In this document: piece after piece, positions 1 through 9,261 of the stretch
Numbering within the stretch: position 1 is the stretch's first letter
Layout: every line of letters begins with the position of its first letter
From: Pirellulaceae bacterium
GTDB taxonomy: Bacteria > Planctomycetota > Planctomycetia > Pirellulales > Pirellulaceae
DNA length: 64,000 nucleotides
NCBI GenBank assembly: GCA_026004795.1
Contig: BPJV01000009.1
Location: forward strand, 62,001-126,000
Direction: 5' to 3'
Notes under the pieces: model-generated
What the model was told of the DNA's origin: nothing
What the model saw: only the letters and a program-made list of their open reading frames with translations
Databases searched by the model: none
Position numbers and translations under genes: made by a program

Positions 1-561
1 TCCAATCTCACCATCCAATTCTTGTTTGGGAACCAGCGCCGCCACGGAGTCGACCACAATAACGTCCACCGCATTGCTCTTGACCAAATGCTCGGTGATC
101 TGCATCGCTTCTTCACCAGAACTCGGTTGAGAAACCAGCAGCGTATCCAGCTCCACGCCAATCTTCTTGGCCCAGCTGGGGTCGAAGGCATGTTCGGCAT
201 CGATGATCGCAGCGATGCCCCCCGCCCGCTGCGCTTGAGCACAGATATGCAAGGCCAGGGTCGTCTTACCACTGGACTCAGGACCGAACACCTCGATGAT
301 CCGTCCGCGAGGCACCCCCATTCCCCCCAATGCCATGTCCAGTGACAAACTGCCGGTGGCAATGCCATCGATCTTGAGGGTCGCCTCCCCGCCGAGTGGC
401 ATAATCGAGCCTTCGCCAAACTGTTTCTCAATCTGCTCTAGAGTTGTTTGCAAGCCAGGTTCCCGCTTCAAGAGTGCTTGCAAGCCCTCGTTTACCGGTG
501 CCCCTTTCTTGCCCGCTGCATTCTTTTTCTTGGCCATCGTGCTTCTCGTTGCTGTTGCCAT
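1..561 (-). CDS. recA: Recombinase RecA, N-terminal part (runs off left edge)
   Basis: RecA forms filaments on single-stranded DNA, drives strand exchange and triggers LexA self-cleavage. The gene is read leftwards and the window ends inside it, so only the first 187 codons are present. The Walker A loop GPESSGKT is at about residues 93-100, followed by the typical [13 protein letters not shown] and [10 protein letters not shown] segments. The ATG at 561 is preceded by GGGAGG with about nine bases of spacing. A second in-frame ATG at 537 also precedes the conserved region, so the first eight residues are uncertain. The N-terminus carries a Lys/Ala-rich lead (residues 10-20) before the conserved core. 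Identity is very secure; the C-terminal half cannot be judged. Confidence 0.97.
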   Translation of the reverse strand, partial: MATATRSTMAKKKNAAGKKGAPVNEGLQALLKREPGLQTTLEQIEKQFGEGSIMPLGGEATLKIDGIATGSLSLDMALGGMGVPRGRIIEVFGPESSGKTTLALHICAQAQRAGGIAAIIDAEHAFDPSWAKKIGVELDTLLVSQPSSGEEAMQITEHLVKSNAVDVIVVDSVAALVPKQELDGEIG

Positions 562-1146
562 CTCCTGAATCCTCCCTTTCGGTTGCTCTTATTCTATCAG
601 CTTCTCCGAGTTCCGGCATCGGCGCGATATTTTCCCATGCTTCCACCGCGCATGGATAATCTCGCTGCGCCGCGTGCCGAATAATGCCTACCGGCCAGCT
701 ACCATCACCTCAGTTCGGCGAAGCGCTGTTAGGATAGCTGACGCATGCCTATTGTCGGCAGCGACTTGGACACCTTTGGTCTAGAAGACGGTCTAGGTCG
801 GCGGGGCCTTACAAAAATCGAATCAGCAACCGGCAGGGAGCATCGATCGTTACCGCCCGGTGCGGTCGGGAAGGCTTGGCAACTCGTCGCTGCCCGCCTC
901 TTGCCTTCAACCAGCCATCGGGAGGTCCCATGGGGACGGCGATGCGGTGGAGAGCTGTCGCCCCGTCCACCGCCTTTCCTTGGCCCCGCTCATAGCACGC
1001 TCCCCCAGCCGCTCGCTGGTTCTCCGCCGCGGGCCACCCGGTTTCCTGTCCAACGCCCTTATGCGTGAGGCGATGCATGTTGCCGGTGGCTTGAGGGGGA
1101 AGCGTTTCTTCTCCATGGGCCGCATTGTCCACCAGGGAGTCGACGC
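562..1146. other. Intergenic stretch between recA and the response regulator
   Basis: This 585-base stretch lies upstream of recA and downstream of the response regulator gene; both are read leftwards. It should hold the recA promoter. I see no convincing coding frame, no clear LexA-type palindrome and no strong terminator hairpin. Open frames here lack ribosome binding sites and resemble no family. Confidence 0.5.
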
Positions 1147-2568
1147 CTACCCGTTGCCGGTGTCTCGTTCCTGTGGCGACTCCAGGGAACGGAGTTTCTC
1201 GCGTAGCGTTCCCCGATGGATGCCAAGCACGCGGGCGGCATGTACACGGTTGTTCCCCACGTGCTGCAGCACGGCCTGCAGAACGACCGGTTCGATCGTA
1301 CCATGTAACCGGCTGAGCAACGACTCAGGGTCTTCCGCTTCGAGCTGGGCTTCAATCCAGGCGCGGGCGGCCCGACGCAACTGCGCAGTGACCGACGGTT
1401 TTTGGGGACTGGACGAAGGGCCAGGAGCTTGAGGCGGAGGGAAATCGGCGATTTTCAGTGGGCGGCCGCGGGCCACAATCGCTGCTCGCTCCACTGCGTG
1501 CTTCAATTCTCGCACATTACCGTACCATGGACGCTTTCGTAGATGGTCCAATAGTTCGTCGTCGACATCGACCGCATGCGGATATCCAATGCGATGCAGA
1601 AAGTATTGCGTCAAGGGAAGGATGTCCTCCACCCGCTCCCGCAGCGGGGGTAGGTGAATATGCATCCCGTTGAGCCGATAAAACAGATCTTCGCGAAAAG
1701 TGCCTTCCTGCACACATTGGCCAAGATCTTTGTTAGTGGCGGCGAGGATGCGCACATCACAGTACAAGGGCTTGACATCACCCACTCGGAAAAACTCGCC
1801 CTTCTCCAGTACACGCAATAGTTTAGCCTGCATGCCCAGCGGAAGCTCCGCGATCTCGTCGAGCAACACCGTGCCACCGTCTGCTTTCTCGAACAATCCT
1901 GCCCGATGCTCCACCGCCCCGGTAAACGCTCCGCGCACGTGACCAAACAATTCGCTTTCGATGAGATTCTCATTCAACGCCACCGGCGCGATCGGATAAT
2001 ACGCCGCGTCGCGGCGATCACTGTGGCGATGGATCGCTTCGGCAACCAGTTCTTTCCCGGTTCCGGTTTCACCGGTGATCAATACGGACAGGGAACTGCG
2101 CGCTACCAGGGCAATCTGCTTAAACGCGTGTTGGATTGCCGGCGATGAGCCGACTAATTCAGGTTGCCGCGATCGAGTTGGCTGAGACGGTGGAGGGGGC
2201 GCATGGCCAGGGGCAGGCTCCAGGCCGCGCTGGATCGCCGCTCGTACCTCGTTCAAGTTGAAGGGCTTGGTGATGTACTCGATCGCTCCTCGCTCGACAG
2301 CGGTGATCGCAGTCTGCAGGTCTCCAAAGGCGGTCATCACGATCACGGGCAACCCGGCCTGCAGACGGCGCATGTCAGGGAGCACCTCGAGCCCTCCTTT
2401 GCCTGGCAACCGCACATCGAGCAGTACCAGGTCGACGGGCCGTTGACCCACGATGTCGATCGCCTCTTCCGCCGTAGCTGCCACGCTCACGTCGTGCTGC
2501 TCGCTCAACATCCGCTGCAGAGCCCAACAGATCGATTCTTCGTCGTCAACGATGAGGATATGCGCCAT
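1147..2568 (-). CDS. NtrC-family sigma-54-dependent response regulator
   Basis: A 473-residue two-component response regulator that should activate sigma-54 promoters when phosphorylated. The receiver domain is residues 1-115, with acidic residues D8/D9, phospho-acceptor D51 and the KPF loop at 101-103. The central AAA+ domain has Walker A GETGTGKE (166-173), the sigma-54 contact loop GAFTGA (213-218) and Walker [11 protein letters not shown] Fis-type helix-turn-helix occupies the last 40 residues ([17 protein letters not shown]). The partner histidine kinase ends 24 bases upstream, so the two genes form one operon. Target genes cannot be read from the sequence. Length and domain order match the family exactly. 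Confidence 0.95.
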   Translation of the reverse strand: MAHILIVDDEESICWALQRMLSEQHDVSVAATAEEAIDIVGQRPVDLVLLDVRLPGKGGLEVLPDMRRLQAGLPVIVMTAFGDLQTAITAVERGAIEYITKPFNLNEVRAAIQRGLEPAPGHAPPPPSQPTRSRQPELVGSSPAIQHAFKQIALVARSSLSVLITGETGTGKELVAEAIHRHSDRRDAAYYPIAPVALNENLIESELFGHVRGAFTGAVEHRAGLFEKADGGTVLLDEIAELPLGMQAKLLRVLEKGEFFRVGDVKPLYCDVRILAATNKDLGQCVQEGTFREDLFYRLNGMHIHLPPLRERVEDILPLTQYFLHRIGYPHAVDVDDELLDHLRKRPWYGNVRELKHAVERAAIVARGRPLKIADFPPPQAPGPSSSPQKPSVTAQLRRAARAWIEAQLEAEDPESLLSRLHGTIEPVVLQAVLQHVGNNRVHAARVLGIHRGTLREKLRSLESPQERDTGNG

Positions 2569-2592
2569 GGGGTTGTTGAACTTTCGTGGTTT

Positions 2593-4062
2593 TCAATTCT
2601 TCTCACCGTGCGCCGTGGTAGCCGCCTGGCGTGACGCCGCTACCGTTCGCACGCGACAGGTAAAGTGAAACCTTGTTTTCCCCTCCCGGCGTTCCCACGA
2701 CACCGTCCCTCCCATCCTCCCAGCTAGACGCTGCACCAAAGATAGCCCAAGCCCCAGACCTTCGGCTTTGGTGGTTACGAACGGTTCGAACACGCGCTGC
2801 TGAACTTCTGCAGCAATTCCCGGCCCGTTGTCGGTCACTTCCACATGGGCAATCCCCGGTGCCACGCTTACACCGACAAAGACCTCGTTTCCAGCTTGCA
2901 TCGCATTGATCACCAGATTGGAAATCGCCGCATAAAAACCTGGACCGTCTTCGATCATCACCTCCTCCTCGATAGCGCTGAGATCCCAAGTGATAGTGAC
3001 CCGCAAGTGCTTGGCCATGGGATTGAGTGCTGCCTTCAAATCGTGCATACTGCGACACAAGAACTCGGCACGCGGTTGCTGTTCGACAGGTTGTGTCCCC
3101 AGTTTGAGAAGTCGTCCGACATACTCTTCCGCAAAAGCAATCTGCCGCAATGCAACCTGCACTTCCTCGTCGTCAGCCCGGCGTCCTCGCGCATGCGATA
3201 GTTCCAGCGCTAGACGCGCGCCGGTCAACGTATTGCGCAACTGATGGGCCAGCCCGGTGGCAATACGATGCAGGATCTGCTCGCTGTTCTGACGTGCCAG
3301 TTGCTGCCACAGGGCATGCAACTGCTCGGCCATCGAGTTTACCGATTGGATCAACCGACCAATCTCATCAAGCCGCGTGTCGGTTAAACGCGAGGTGAAA
3401 TCCCCTTGCGCGATACGGCCAACATGGTGTTGCAAGCGGGCCAAACGGGTTACCAACCGCGCCGTACTGAACCACGCCAAGCACGACACAATTACTACGG
3501 TGGATACTCCAGCCGCGATGGGCCATGCCGCCACTCGCAACCCTGCCGTACGAATGGTTGCTTGATCAAAAAGGACGTACAACCACACGCCCCGGTCGCT
3601 ACCTGGCGTGAAGCGGGCAAAGCGGTAGGCGAGAAACTCGTGGTTATGGAGGCTCACGCGGAATTCCTCGACGGGGGCGGATGACGCCACTGGTAATGAT
3701 CCCGACAAGGCTTCCAGTTCCCGGTCGGTCATCTCACCCTCCAGCGTGTGTACCGGCGCTGGCAACTGAGGGTCGATCAGCACCAACTCCGTGGCAGTTA
3801 ACCCCGCCAGCGACTCCAAGACAGGAGCCGTCAATGGAAAGGGGCTTCGAGACAGAACATCGCGAATCCCGATGAAGCGATGCTCAACATCTCGCTTCGC
3901 CCACGCCTGGCCGTAGATCAGGGCCACCACGGCCACCACCAAGCTGGCCACTACTGCTCCCACCACCATGGGCGCCAACAGCCGAATAGCCAGCCGCTGT
4001 GTTGACGCGATTCGCCCCTGATCAATGGGAGTGTTCAGTTCGGGAAGGCCGCTGGCATTCAT
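2593..4062 (-). CDS. Membrane sensor histidine kinase, partner of the NtrC-type regulator
   Basis: A 489-residue sensor kinase. A transmembrane helix at about 28-50 and another at about 178-199 enclose an extracytoplasmic sensor region of roughly 125 residues with no recognised domain. A HAMP linker follows, then the phospho-acceptor H-box GLAHQLRNTL (His about 273), the N-box NLVINAMQAG and the G-boxes DNGPGIA and GLGLGLSL. I chose the ATG at 4062 because GGAG lies five bases before it; upstream in-frame starts at 4101 and 4110 have poor spacing. With this start the gene overlaps the end of the CDF exporter gene by 41 bases, so exporter, kinase and regulator are probably co-transcribed. A link to metal sensing is inference from context only. 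Confidence 0.92.
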   Translation of the reverse strand: MNASGLPELNTPIDQGRIASTQRLAIRLLAPMVVGAVVASLVVAVVALIYGQAWAKRDVEHRFIGIRDVLSRSPFPLTAPVLESLAGLTATELVLIDPQLPAPVHTLEGEMTDRELEALSGSLPVASSAPVEEFRVSLHNHEFLAYRFARFTPGSDRGVWLYVLFDQATIRTAGLRVAAWPIAAGVSTVVIVSCLAWFSTARLVTRLARLQHHVGRIAQGDFTSRLTDTRLDEIGRLIQSVNSMAEQLHALWQQLARQNSEQILHRIATGLAHQLRNTLTGARLALELSHARGRRADDEEVQVALRQIAFAEEYVGRLLKLGTQPVEQQPRAEFLCRSMHDLKAALNPMAKHLRVTITWDLSAIEEEVMIEDGPGFYAAISNLVINAMQAGNEVFVGVSVAPGIAHVEVTDNGPGIAAEVQQRVFEPFVTTKAEGLGLGLSLVQRLAGRMGGTVSWERREGKTRFHFTCRVRTVAASRQAATTAHGEKN

Positions 4063-5023
4063 CACTACTCCGTACAGGGGGCGAGGTGTGTTCGAGGCCA
4101 TCTTCCTCATGCCTCACCGAGGCAGGCTCCAGGTGCACCAGGACATCGCGGATACGCGGGAATTCTTCGAGCAATCGCGCCTTGACTCGGTGGCCAATCG
4201 CGTGTCCTGCATACACGGTCAAGTGAGGATCAACCTCGATATGGATGTCGACGAAATACTCTAACCCCGATTTGCGTACCCACAAAGTTTCGACGCCTTC
4301 CACGCCATCAATGCCTTCCGCCACCCGTTGGATCGCCTCGACCAGATCCGTGTCCGCCTGCAAATCCATTAGCTCACTACTACTGACGCGGAATTGGTGC
4401 ATTCCCGACACAATGATTATCAGTCCTACGAACATCGAGGCCGCGGCATCTGCCGACACCCAAGCGGCCCCCCGCCAATAGATTAACCCCAAGCCGCCCA
4501 GCGCGGCCAACGCACTCAGTGCATCGGCCCGGTGGTCCCACGCATTGGCCAATAACGATGCCGAACCCGTTCGTTGACCCACGTGGAGGTGGTATCGAAA
4601 AAGCGCTTCCTTCAACAACACGTTGGTCCCAGCAACCCACAGCGTCCACATGGCAGGAACCTCGGGTGCGGCAAACAGCCGTTCAATGCCCTCCCACACC
4701 ACGAAGCTGCCCGAAACGATGATGAGCGTGGCCACCGTAGTAGCGGCGATTCCTTCCGCCCTGGTGTGGCCATAAGGATGTTCAGCATCTGCTGGGCGGC
4801 GAGCCACGTAAAGCGCTGCGATCACTACAAGGGTAGCGATCGAGTCGCCGAGCGAGTTTACCGCATCGGCCATCAAGGCCAAGGAATGGCCGTACCAGCC
4901 GGAGATCAACTTGATGCCCCCGAGGCTTAGGTTGATCCCCAGACCTGCCGCGGCCGCGCGCGTCACCTGGCGGTAAATGTCGTCAATCGATTGCTGCCGC
5001 CTCAAATACTCACCTACCGCCAC
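4022..5023 (-). CDS. Cation diffusion facilitator (CDF) metal exporter
   Basis: A 333-residue inner-membrane transporter of the CDF family, which exports divalent metals (Zn, Fe, Mn, Co or Cd) by proton antiport. The metal-site signature HSLALMADAVNSLGD is in the second helix, the HPYGH loop follows, and NAWDHRADALSAL supplies the second half of the site. The C-terminal cytoplasmic ferredoxin-like domain is present (VDIHIEVDPHLTVYAGH). The start at 5023 is a GTG with a weak ribosome site. The gene's end overlaps the kinase gene downstream. The metal cannot be assigned from motifs alone. The last 20 residues are polar and look like a variable tail. Confidence 0.93.
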   Translation of the reverse strand: MAVGEYLRRQQSIDDIYRQVTRAAAAGLGINLSLGGIKLISGWYGHSLALMADAVNSLGDSIATLVVIAALYVARRPADAEHPYGHTRAEGIAATTVATLIIVSGSFVVWEGIERLFAAPEVPAMWTLWVAGTNVLLKEALFRYHLHVGQRTGSASLLANAWDHRADALSALAALGGLGLIYWRGAAWVSADAAASMFVGLIIIVSGMHQFRVSSSELMDLQADTDLVEAIQRVAEGIDGVEGVETLWVRKSGLEYFVDIHIEVDPHLTVYAGHAIGHRVKARLLEEFPRIRDVLVHLEPASVRHEEDGLEHTSPPVRSSDECQRPSRTEHSH

Positions 5024-5060
5024 GACACTTCAACCAAATCCTTATCGAAATGCCGCGTCG

Positions 5061-6134
5061 TTACTCAGGCAACTGAACTACCTCCCCGCCGGCACGCGTC
5101 GACATCGCCCGCCATGTGGCCAAGTCGATGTTTTCCGAGATCGTGCGCACGGAACCATCCACCAAGGTTACATTGACGATGCCCGTATGGAAACTACGGG
5201 AGGTGATCATCGCGTAGGTCGGACTACCATTGCTCCCGTTCTTTCCCTCTTGCCATGAGTTGTAGTCCATCTGCTCATACAACGTGCCATTGACCGTGTG
5301 CCGCACGATCGCATTGGGAGGCATGGTGGTCGTGAATCCAGTATGATGCACCCTACCGTCCGGCCACTCCGTATGCCCCGTGTTCTTAAACTCAGCCCCA
5401 CTGGCTACGATCGCCTCGGCTTCCGCCTGCATCTGAGGCATCGCCGTGGTTGAGGGCCCTCCGTTGCGTCGATACGGCGTCCAAGCCTTTACCTCTGCCG
5501 CCAACAGCGTATTGCTAGTGCCATCAGGGATTTGGCCGAAGCGGATGAACGAATTGGGAAAAAACATCCCTGGACCTCCACGCCGCGCTTGCGGGTCGTA
5601 CACGAACCATGTCCCCATGTTAAAGCCATAAGTGGTAGGCCACAATTTCGGGCGACCTCCTCCCGGATCCCTCACGGTGCTCGCTTCCGCATCGCTGGGG
5701 CATTGATACGTGGCGATCCGCAATCCGTCGATCACCATTTGAGAATCCCATCCGACCGTCAGATCGACCTGACTATACAAATTGCCTTGCTCAAGAAACG
5801 GCAGAATCCGCCCGTGCACTCCCCAACTTCCATTATTCGTCGTGTTCGGCAGACGAAAATCAATAACCGTCGATGGCGGAAATCGCTTGTGAGCACTTTC
5901 GTAATTGTGGCAAGCCAGCCCCAACTGCTTCATGTTGTTCTGGCAGCTCATCCGCCGCGCCGCTTCCCTGGCGGCTTGAACTGCCGGAAGCAGCAAGCCC
6001 ACCAGAATTCCAATGATCGCAATCACCACCAACAACTCAACTAACGTAAACCCAGCAGGCCGCTGCGCACCACGCACACCCCCCACGCCACAACAAACTG
6101 CCTCTCTTAACCGCAACGACTTCTTCGACATCAA
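5061..6134 (-). CDS. DUF1559 pilin-like secreted protein
   Basis: A 357-residue member of the large planctomycete DUF1559 family. It begins with a type IV prepilin-like signal ([18 protein letters not shown], about residues 28-45) followed by [20 protein letters not shown], the shared start of these proteins. The end carries the family H-X9-DG motif (FHTGIVNVTLVDGSV). Such proteins are thought to be processed by a prepilin peptidase and exposed at the surface; their function is unknown. The gene stands alone between the CDF exporter and a long non-coding stretch. It is related to, but clearly diverged from, the second DUF1559 protein near 29-30 kb. Confidence 0.93.
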   Translation of the reverse strand: MMSKKSLRLREAVCCGVGGVRGAQRPAGFTLVELLVVIAIIGILVGLLLPAVQAAREAARRMSCQNNMKQLGLACHNYESAHKRFPPSTVIDFRLPNTTNNGSWGVHGRILPFLEQGNLYSQVDLTVGWDSQMVIDGLRIATYQCPSDAEASTVRDPGGGRPKLWPTTYGFNMGTWFVYDPQARRGGPGMFFPNSFIRFGQIPDGTSNTLLAAEVKAWTPYRRNGGPSTTAMPQMQAEAEAIVASGAEFKNTGHTEWPDGRVHHTGFTTTMPPNAIVRHTVNGTLYEQMDYNSWQEGKNGSNGSPTYAMITSRSFHTGIVNVTLVDGSVRTISENIDLATWRAMSTRAGGEVVQLPE

Positions 6135-6305
6135 ACCAACTCCTACTAACTTGTAACCGCCGCACTAGTCGAGCCAACCATCGCACGCTGTCCCATGGCG
6201 GACTCCATCTGAATCAATGCCTCCGCGACCCACACGTCGAGAGCATTCCTTCAATCACCGAGAATCGAGGCCCTGCCCATGGGCAACTTCCGTGCCATCC
6301 CCACT

Positions 6306-6358
6306 TCTCATTTGGTGCCACCCACCTTCCTCACCTCTCATTTGGTGCCACCCACCTT
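6306..6358. repeat. Two tandem copies of the dispersed GGTGCCACCCACC repeat
   Basis: The 23-base unit TCTCATTTGGTGCCACCCAC plus CTT occurs at 6306-6328 and again at 6336-6358, a 30-base period. The core GGTGCCACC is a near-perfect inverted repeat. The same core recurs in other non-coding parts of the window (about 6.99-7.05, 38.64-38.71, 40.64 and 41.39 kb). Confidence 0.8.
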
Positions 6359-6983
6359 GCGATGGCGGAATTCTGTTAACAGCTTCAGCGCGAGCGCCCG
6401 CGTATGGGTGGAGTACTCCGGTAAAATTTAGCTGTGTGAAGTGCGGCGGCGCTTCAATCGGTGCGCTCCCCACAGCGTCCGTGACAACCATTCTTCGTCT
6501 TGCCAATCAACGGGCGATCGGCGCATCGCTAAGCACTTGAACTCAACCATTCCGTTCAGCTCATGGATAGGCAAGCCAAGCGACGCCAGCAACTTATTTT
6601 TCTCAAAGCCCGCATTTCCTCATGCCGGCTACCTACGGACGGCTTCTGGCAGGCTAAAGTTGTAACGTGCGTAGGGTATCCGCTTCCCGACGCACCCCTC
6701 GCAAGAGGATCTTTGAACACCAAGGAGAAGACGCTGGTGCATATTGCGGCGTGCGAAAAGCCCTTTCCTATTCCTGTTCGCGGATAGGTGCCCACCCGCT
6801 CTATTGAGCAATATTTCCCTCGCAAATCTCTGTTTACGCACGCACTAGCTCACTACGGATTGGATTCTTGGAGGTTCTTATGTCCAAGCAGGTATCTGAG
6901 ATTGCGCACCAGGCCTGACGCATCGGGCGTGAAAAGAACCACACACATCGACGAGATTAGATAGCATGCGAAGCTCGAAATGT

Positions 6984-7050
6984 AGTGGGTGGCACTGACT
7001 ATGGAGAAGGGGAATGGTGGGTGGCACCGAGTATGGGTGGCACCGAGTAT
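6984..7050. repeat. Three copies of the dispersed GTGGGTGGCACC repeat, opposite orientation
   Basis: AGTGGGTGGCACT at 6984-6996 is followed by GTGGGTGGCACCGAGTAT near 7017 and GGGTGGCACCGAGTAT near 7035. The orientation is opposite to the pair at 6306-6358. The two last copies share the trailing GAGTATGGG, showing a local duplication of 17-18 bases. Confidence 0.75.
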
Positions 7051-7606
7051 GGGAATGCTGAGTTATGGAATGGGGATTGCGCAAGAAGGGAGGGACTGGA
7101 GGCGCAGGAAGCGAACGCGGGCCCCAAGAGCTGGAGATGAGGGGCGGAAAAAGTGGAAAATTGGGAAGGACGAATTCTGGAGTTCAAGAGCGGATGATCG
7201 GCATGGGTGGCGGTTTGCACAGCAGGGATGGCGGGTTGGCCGCCAGCAAGGATGCGATTTCTCAAGAGGTCGGCAAACCCGGGCAAATAAGCTCGTATTG
7301 CTAGAGAAGCATTCGGAATACATGTCTTTTGGGGGGCGACAACGAACTAGCGGGGTTGCGCGGGCCCTGCCTCAACAGTTGGCGGCATTTCGAGAGAGCG
7401 CTAGATACGAATGTCCGGTGCGACATCGAGTGGGGGCGGACAGAGTGCGGAAAAATATCGTCCGATAGGGCAAGATTTCCGTCCCCAAAGCGAACTCGTT
7501 GATGAGAGGCAGACTTCGGTCCGGATCGGAATCCGGTGGCTTAAGACAGGCGAACTCTGTTGCTCATGGACGAGCGATGGGACGCAGAAAGGGAGAGATA
7601 GGAACA

Positions 7607-8413
7607 ATGTGCAGAAGAATTATCTCGACGTTGTTGGTAGGAGCCGTGGGGCTGGCTGTGCTTGGTTGGTCTGGGGCTTGGAGTTATGTGAAAACGGGGT
7701 ATCAAACTGCCAGTGAGACGGTACAGGATCGTGTCCCAATAGAATGGGAGATCAAGCGGGCTAGGCAGATGATCGAAGATATCCGACCGGAAATTGCTAA
7801 AAATCTGGAGTTAGTTGCACGCGAGGAGGTCGCCGTCGAGCGTTTGGCCAAGGAGGTAGCAAAAAAGGAAGATTTGCTGGCCAGGAGTCGAGAGGAAATC
7901 TTGCAGTTGAAGAACGATTTGCAGAGCGGATCGGTGCGTTTTGTGTATGCCGGCCGATCTTACAGTCGCGACCAGGTTCAAGAAGATCTGGCCAATCGTT
8001 TCAAGCAATTCAAGGTCCATGAGCAGACGACTGCAAAGCTCCATCAGATTCTTACGGCTCGTCAAAAAAACCTTGACGCGGCCCGGCGGAAACTCGACGA
8101 GATGCTTGCAGCCAAACGAGAGCTGGAGGTAGAAGTCGAGAATTTGCAGGCACGCCTAACCATGGTCCAGGTCGCGCATACTAGCAATCCGGTCGTTTTA
8201 GACGACGGGCAACTAAGTCGCACTCGTACACTGCTGGATGACATCCGGACGCGGATCGACGTCGCAGAGCGGACGGTGGCTGCGGAAGGCGCCTTAGACG
8301 GCTTCATCCCGGTGGGAGAATCGGATCCACCAGAGCTGCTCGATGAGATCACCAGGTATTTCGGTGGAGAGCAGGGCGGGGTGGAGACCTTGGTCAGCTC
8401 GGAGGGGTTGTAG
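7607..8413 (+). CDS. Membrane-anchored or secreted coiled-coil protein of unknown function
   Basis: A 268-residue protein. An N-terminal hydrophobic segment (about residues 5-25, ISTLLVGAVGLAVLGW) is a signal anchor. Residues about 45-215 are almost entirely charged heptad-like helix rich in Glu, Lys, Arg and Leu, so a long coiled coil is expected; the remainder is acidic. I chose the ATG at 7607, with AGGA four bases upstream, over the longer frame from 7499, whose extra residues do not look like protein. It is the first gene of a five-gene rightward operon with an FHA-like protein, a Ser/Thr kinase, a secreted protein and an ECF sigma factor. PspA-like folds are also long coiled coils, but I see no signature strong enough to assign it. 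Confidence 0.85.
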   Translation: MCRRIISTLLVGAVGLAVLGWSGAWSYVKTGYQTASETVQDRVPIEWEIKRARQMIEDIRPEIAKNLELVAREEVAVERLAKEVAKKEDLLARSREEILQLKNDLQSGSVRFVYAGRSYSRDQVQEDLANRFKQFKVHEQTTAKLHQILTARQKNLDAARRKLDEMLAAKRELEVEVENLQARLTMVQVAHTSNPVVLDDGQLSRTRTLLDDIRTRIDVAERTVAAEGALDGFIPVGESDPPELLDEITRYFGGEQGGVETLVSSEGL

Positions 8414-8426
8414 TCGATCCATTACA

Positions 8427-9095
8427 ATGTGCATCGTTGCAGGGGAGCACCTCCCGGTGGTCGTAGAGGCGGGGCGAGTGAGAACGGAACGAGCAGGAGC
8501 GAGAGAGTCGCAGTACCACACTCTATGGGTGGACGGCGTGGGGGGATTTCAGCTGTGCGAGGATGCGGAGGTGCTGATCGGCCATGCCTTGCCTGGAGCG
8601 GTGGCTGGCGTGCAGATCGAGGGAGATCTGCCGCGCGTGGTGGGGGCTTTGCGGCGAGCGGACGATCGTTTCCTACTTCAACCGTTGCAGCCTGTGGCCC
8701 TGGATGGGAGGATGGTAGACCGCCCCGTACTGCTGCCCTCTCGCGCGGTGATGCAGATTGGCAGGCGGATCACGCTGCAGTTTTCGCAGCCGAGCCCATT
8801 ATGCACCTCGGCCAGGTTGGAGTTGTTAAGCCATCATCGGTTTGGCAATCATGTCGACGCTGTCCTGTTGGTAGGCAACACTTGTTTGTTGGGGCCTGGT
8901 GAGCACTGTCATGTGCGTTGCCCAGCATGGACAGACGAGATTCTACTGTACCGATCGGAACAGGGGTGGATGATGCGCAGCAAGGCACCGCTGTGGGCTG
9001 ATGGCCAATGGCAGCCGGCCGGTAGTTTTCCGCTCCGGAGTCGCATGCGGTTGGTCGGAGAAACGTGGTCGATGACTTGGAGTCCTCGCGCCTAA
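8427..9095 (+). CDS. FHA-like protein, probably two degenerate FHA modules
   Basis: A 222-residue soluble protein. Two stretches look like forkhead-associated beta-sandwich modules: about residues 45-130 (LIGHALPGAVAGVQIEG, then LLQPLQPVALDGRMV) and about 145-220 (LLVGNTCLLGPGEHCHVRC, then WMMRSKAPLWADGQW). FHA domains bind phosphothreonine, which would fit the kinase gene that follows. The usual Arg and Ser of the phosphopeptide site are not obvious, so binding may be lost or altered. The ATG at 8427 lies 13 bases after the preceding stop and has no strong ribosome site. The FHA assignment is by pattern only and is moderately secure. Confidence 0.7.
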   Translation: MCIVAGEHLPVVVEAGRVRTERAGARESQYHTLWVDGVGGFQLCEDAEVLIGHALPGAVAGVQIEGDLPRVVGALRRADDRFLLQPLQPVALDGRMVDRPVLLPSRAVMQIGRRITLQFSQPSPLCTSARLELLSHHRFGNHVDAVLLVGNTCLLGPGEHCHVRCPAWTDEILLYRSEQGWMMRSKAPLWADGQWQPAGSFPLRSRMRLVGETWSMTWSPRA

Positions 9096-9261
9096 AGGGT
9101 TAGAGCAATCCAGCCCTTTCCTTAGAGACTGCCAATTGGAAGTAACAAAGGTCGCTATCATGCAGGGTGTGGGGATTCGGTTCTGGAAACGACCGCCGGC
9201 GGCGAAGGTGATCGGCACAGCGAGTCTTGCTCCAAGCCTGCCGCAGGTGCGAGGAAAAGCG

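Larger units (their letters stand above)
6135..7606. other. Long non-coding stretch with dispersed short repeats
   Basis: About 1.5 kb separates the leftward DUF1559 gene from the rightward signalling operon. It contains two clusters of the GTGGGTGGCACC-type repeat (listed separately). Just upstream of the operon, CCGGAT and ATCCGG at 7521-7536 form an inverted repeat that could be an operator. The open frames here, including one of 159 codons at 6989-7468, are Arg/Gly/Trp-rich and resemble no protein family; I do not call them genes. Confidence 0.5.

Noticed and set aside
6306-6358. Evenly spaced short repeats that could suggest a CRISPR array (also at 38639-38706)
   Set aside because: Only two units per site, with the intervening sequence almost the same in both units, and no cas genes in the window. 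They are dispersed repeats.
6989-7468. Open frame of 159 codons in the long non-coding stretch
   Set aside because: It begins inside the dispersed repeats, its product is low-complexity Arg/Gly/Trp-rich, and there is no ribosome site or family resemblance.
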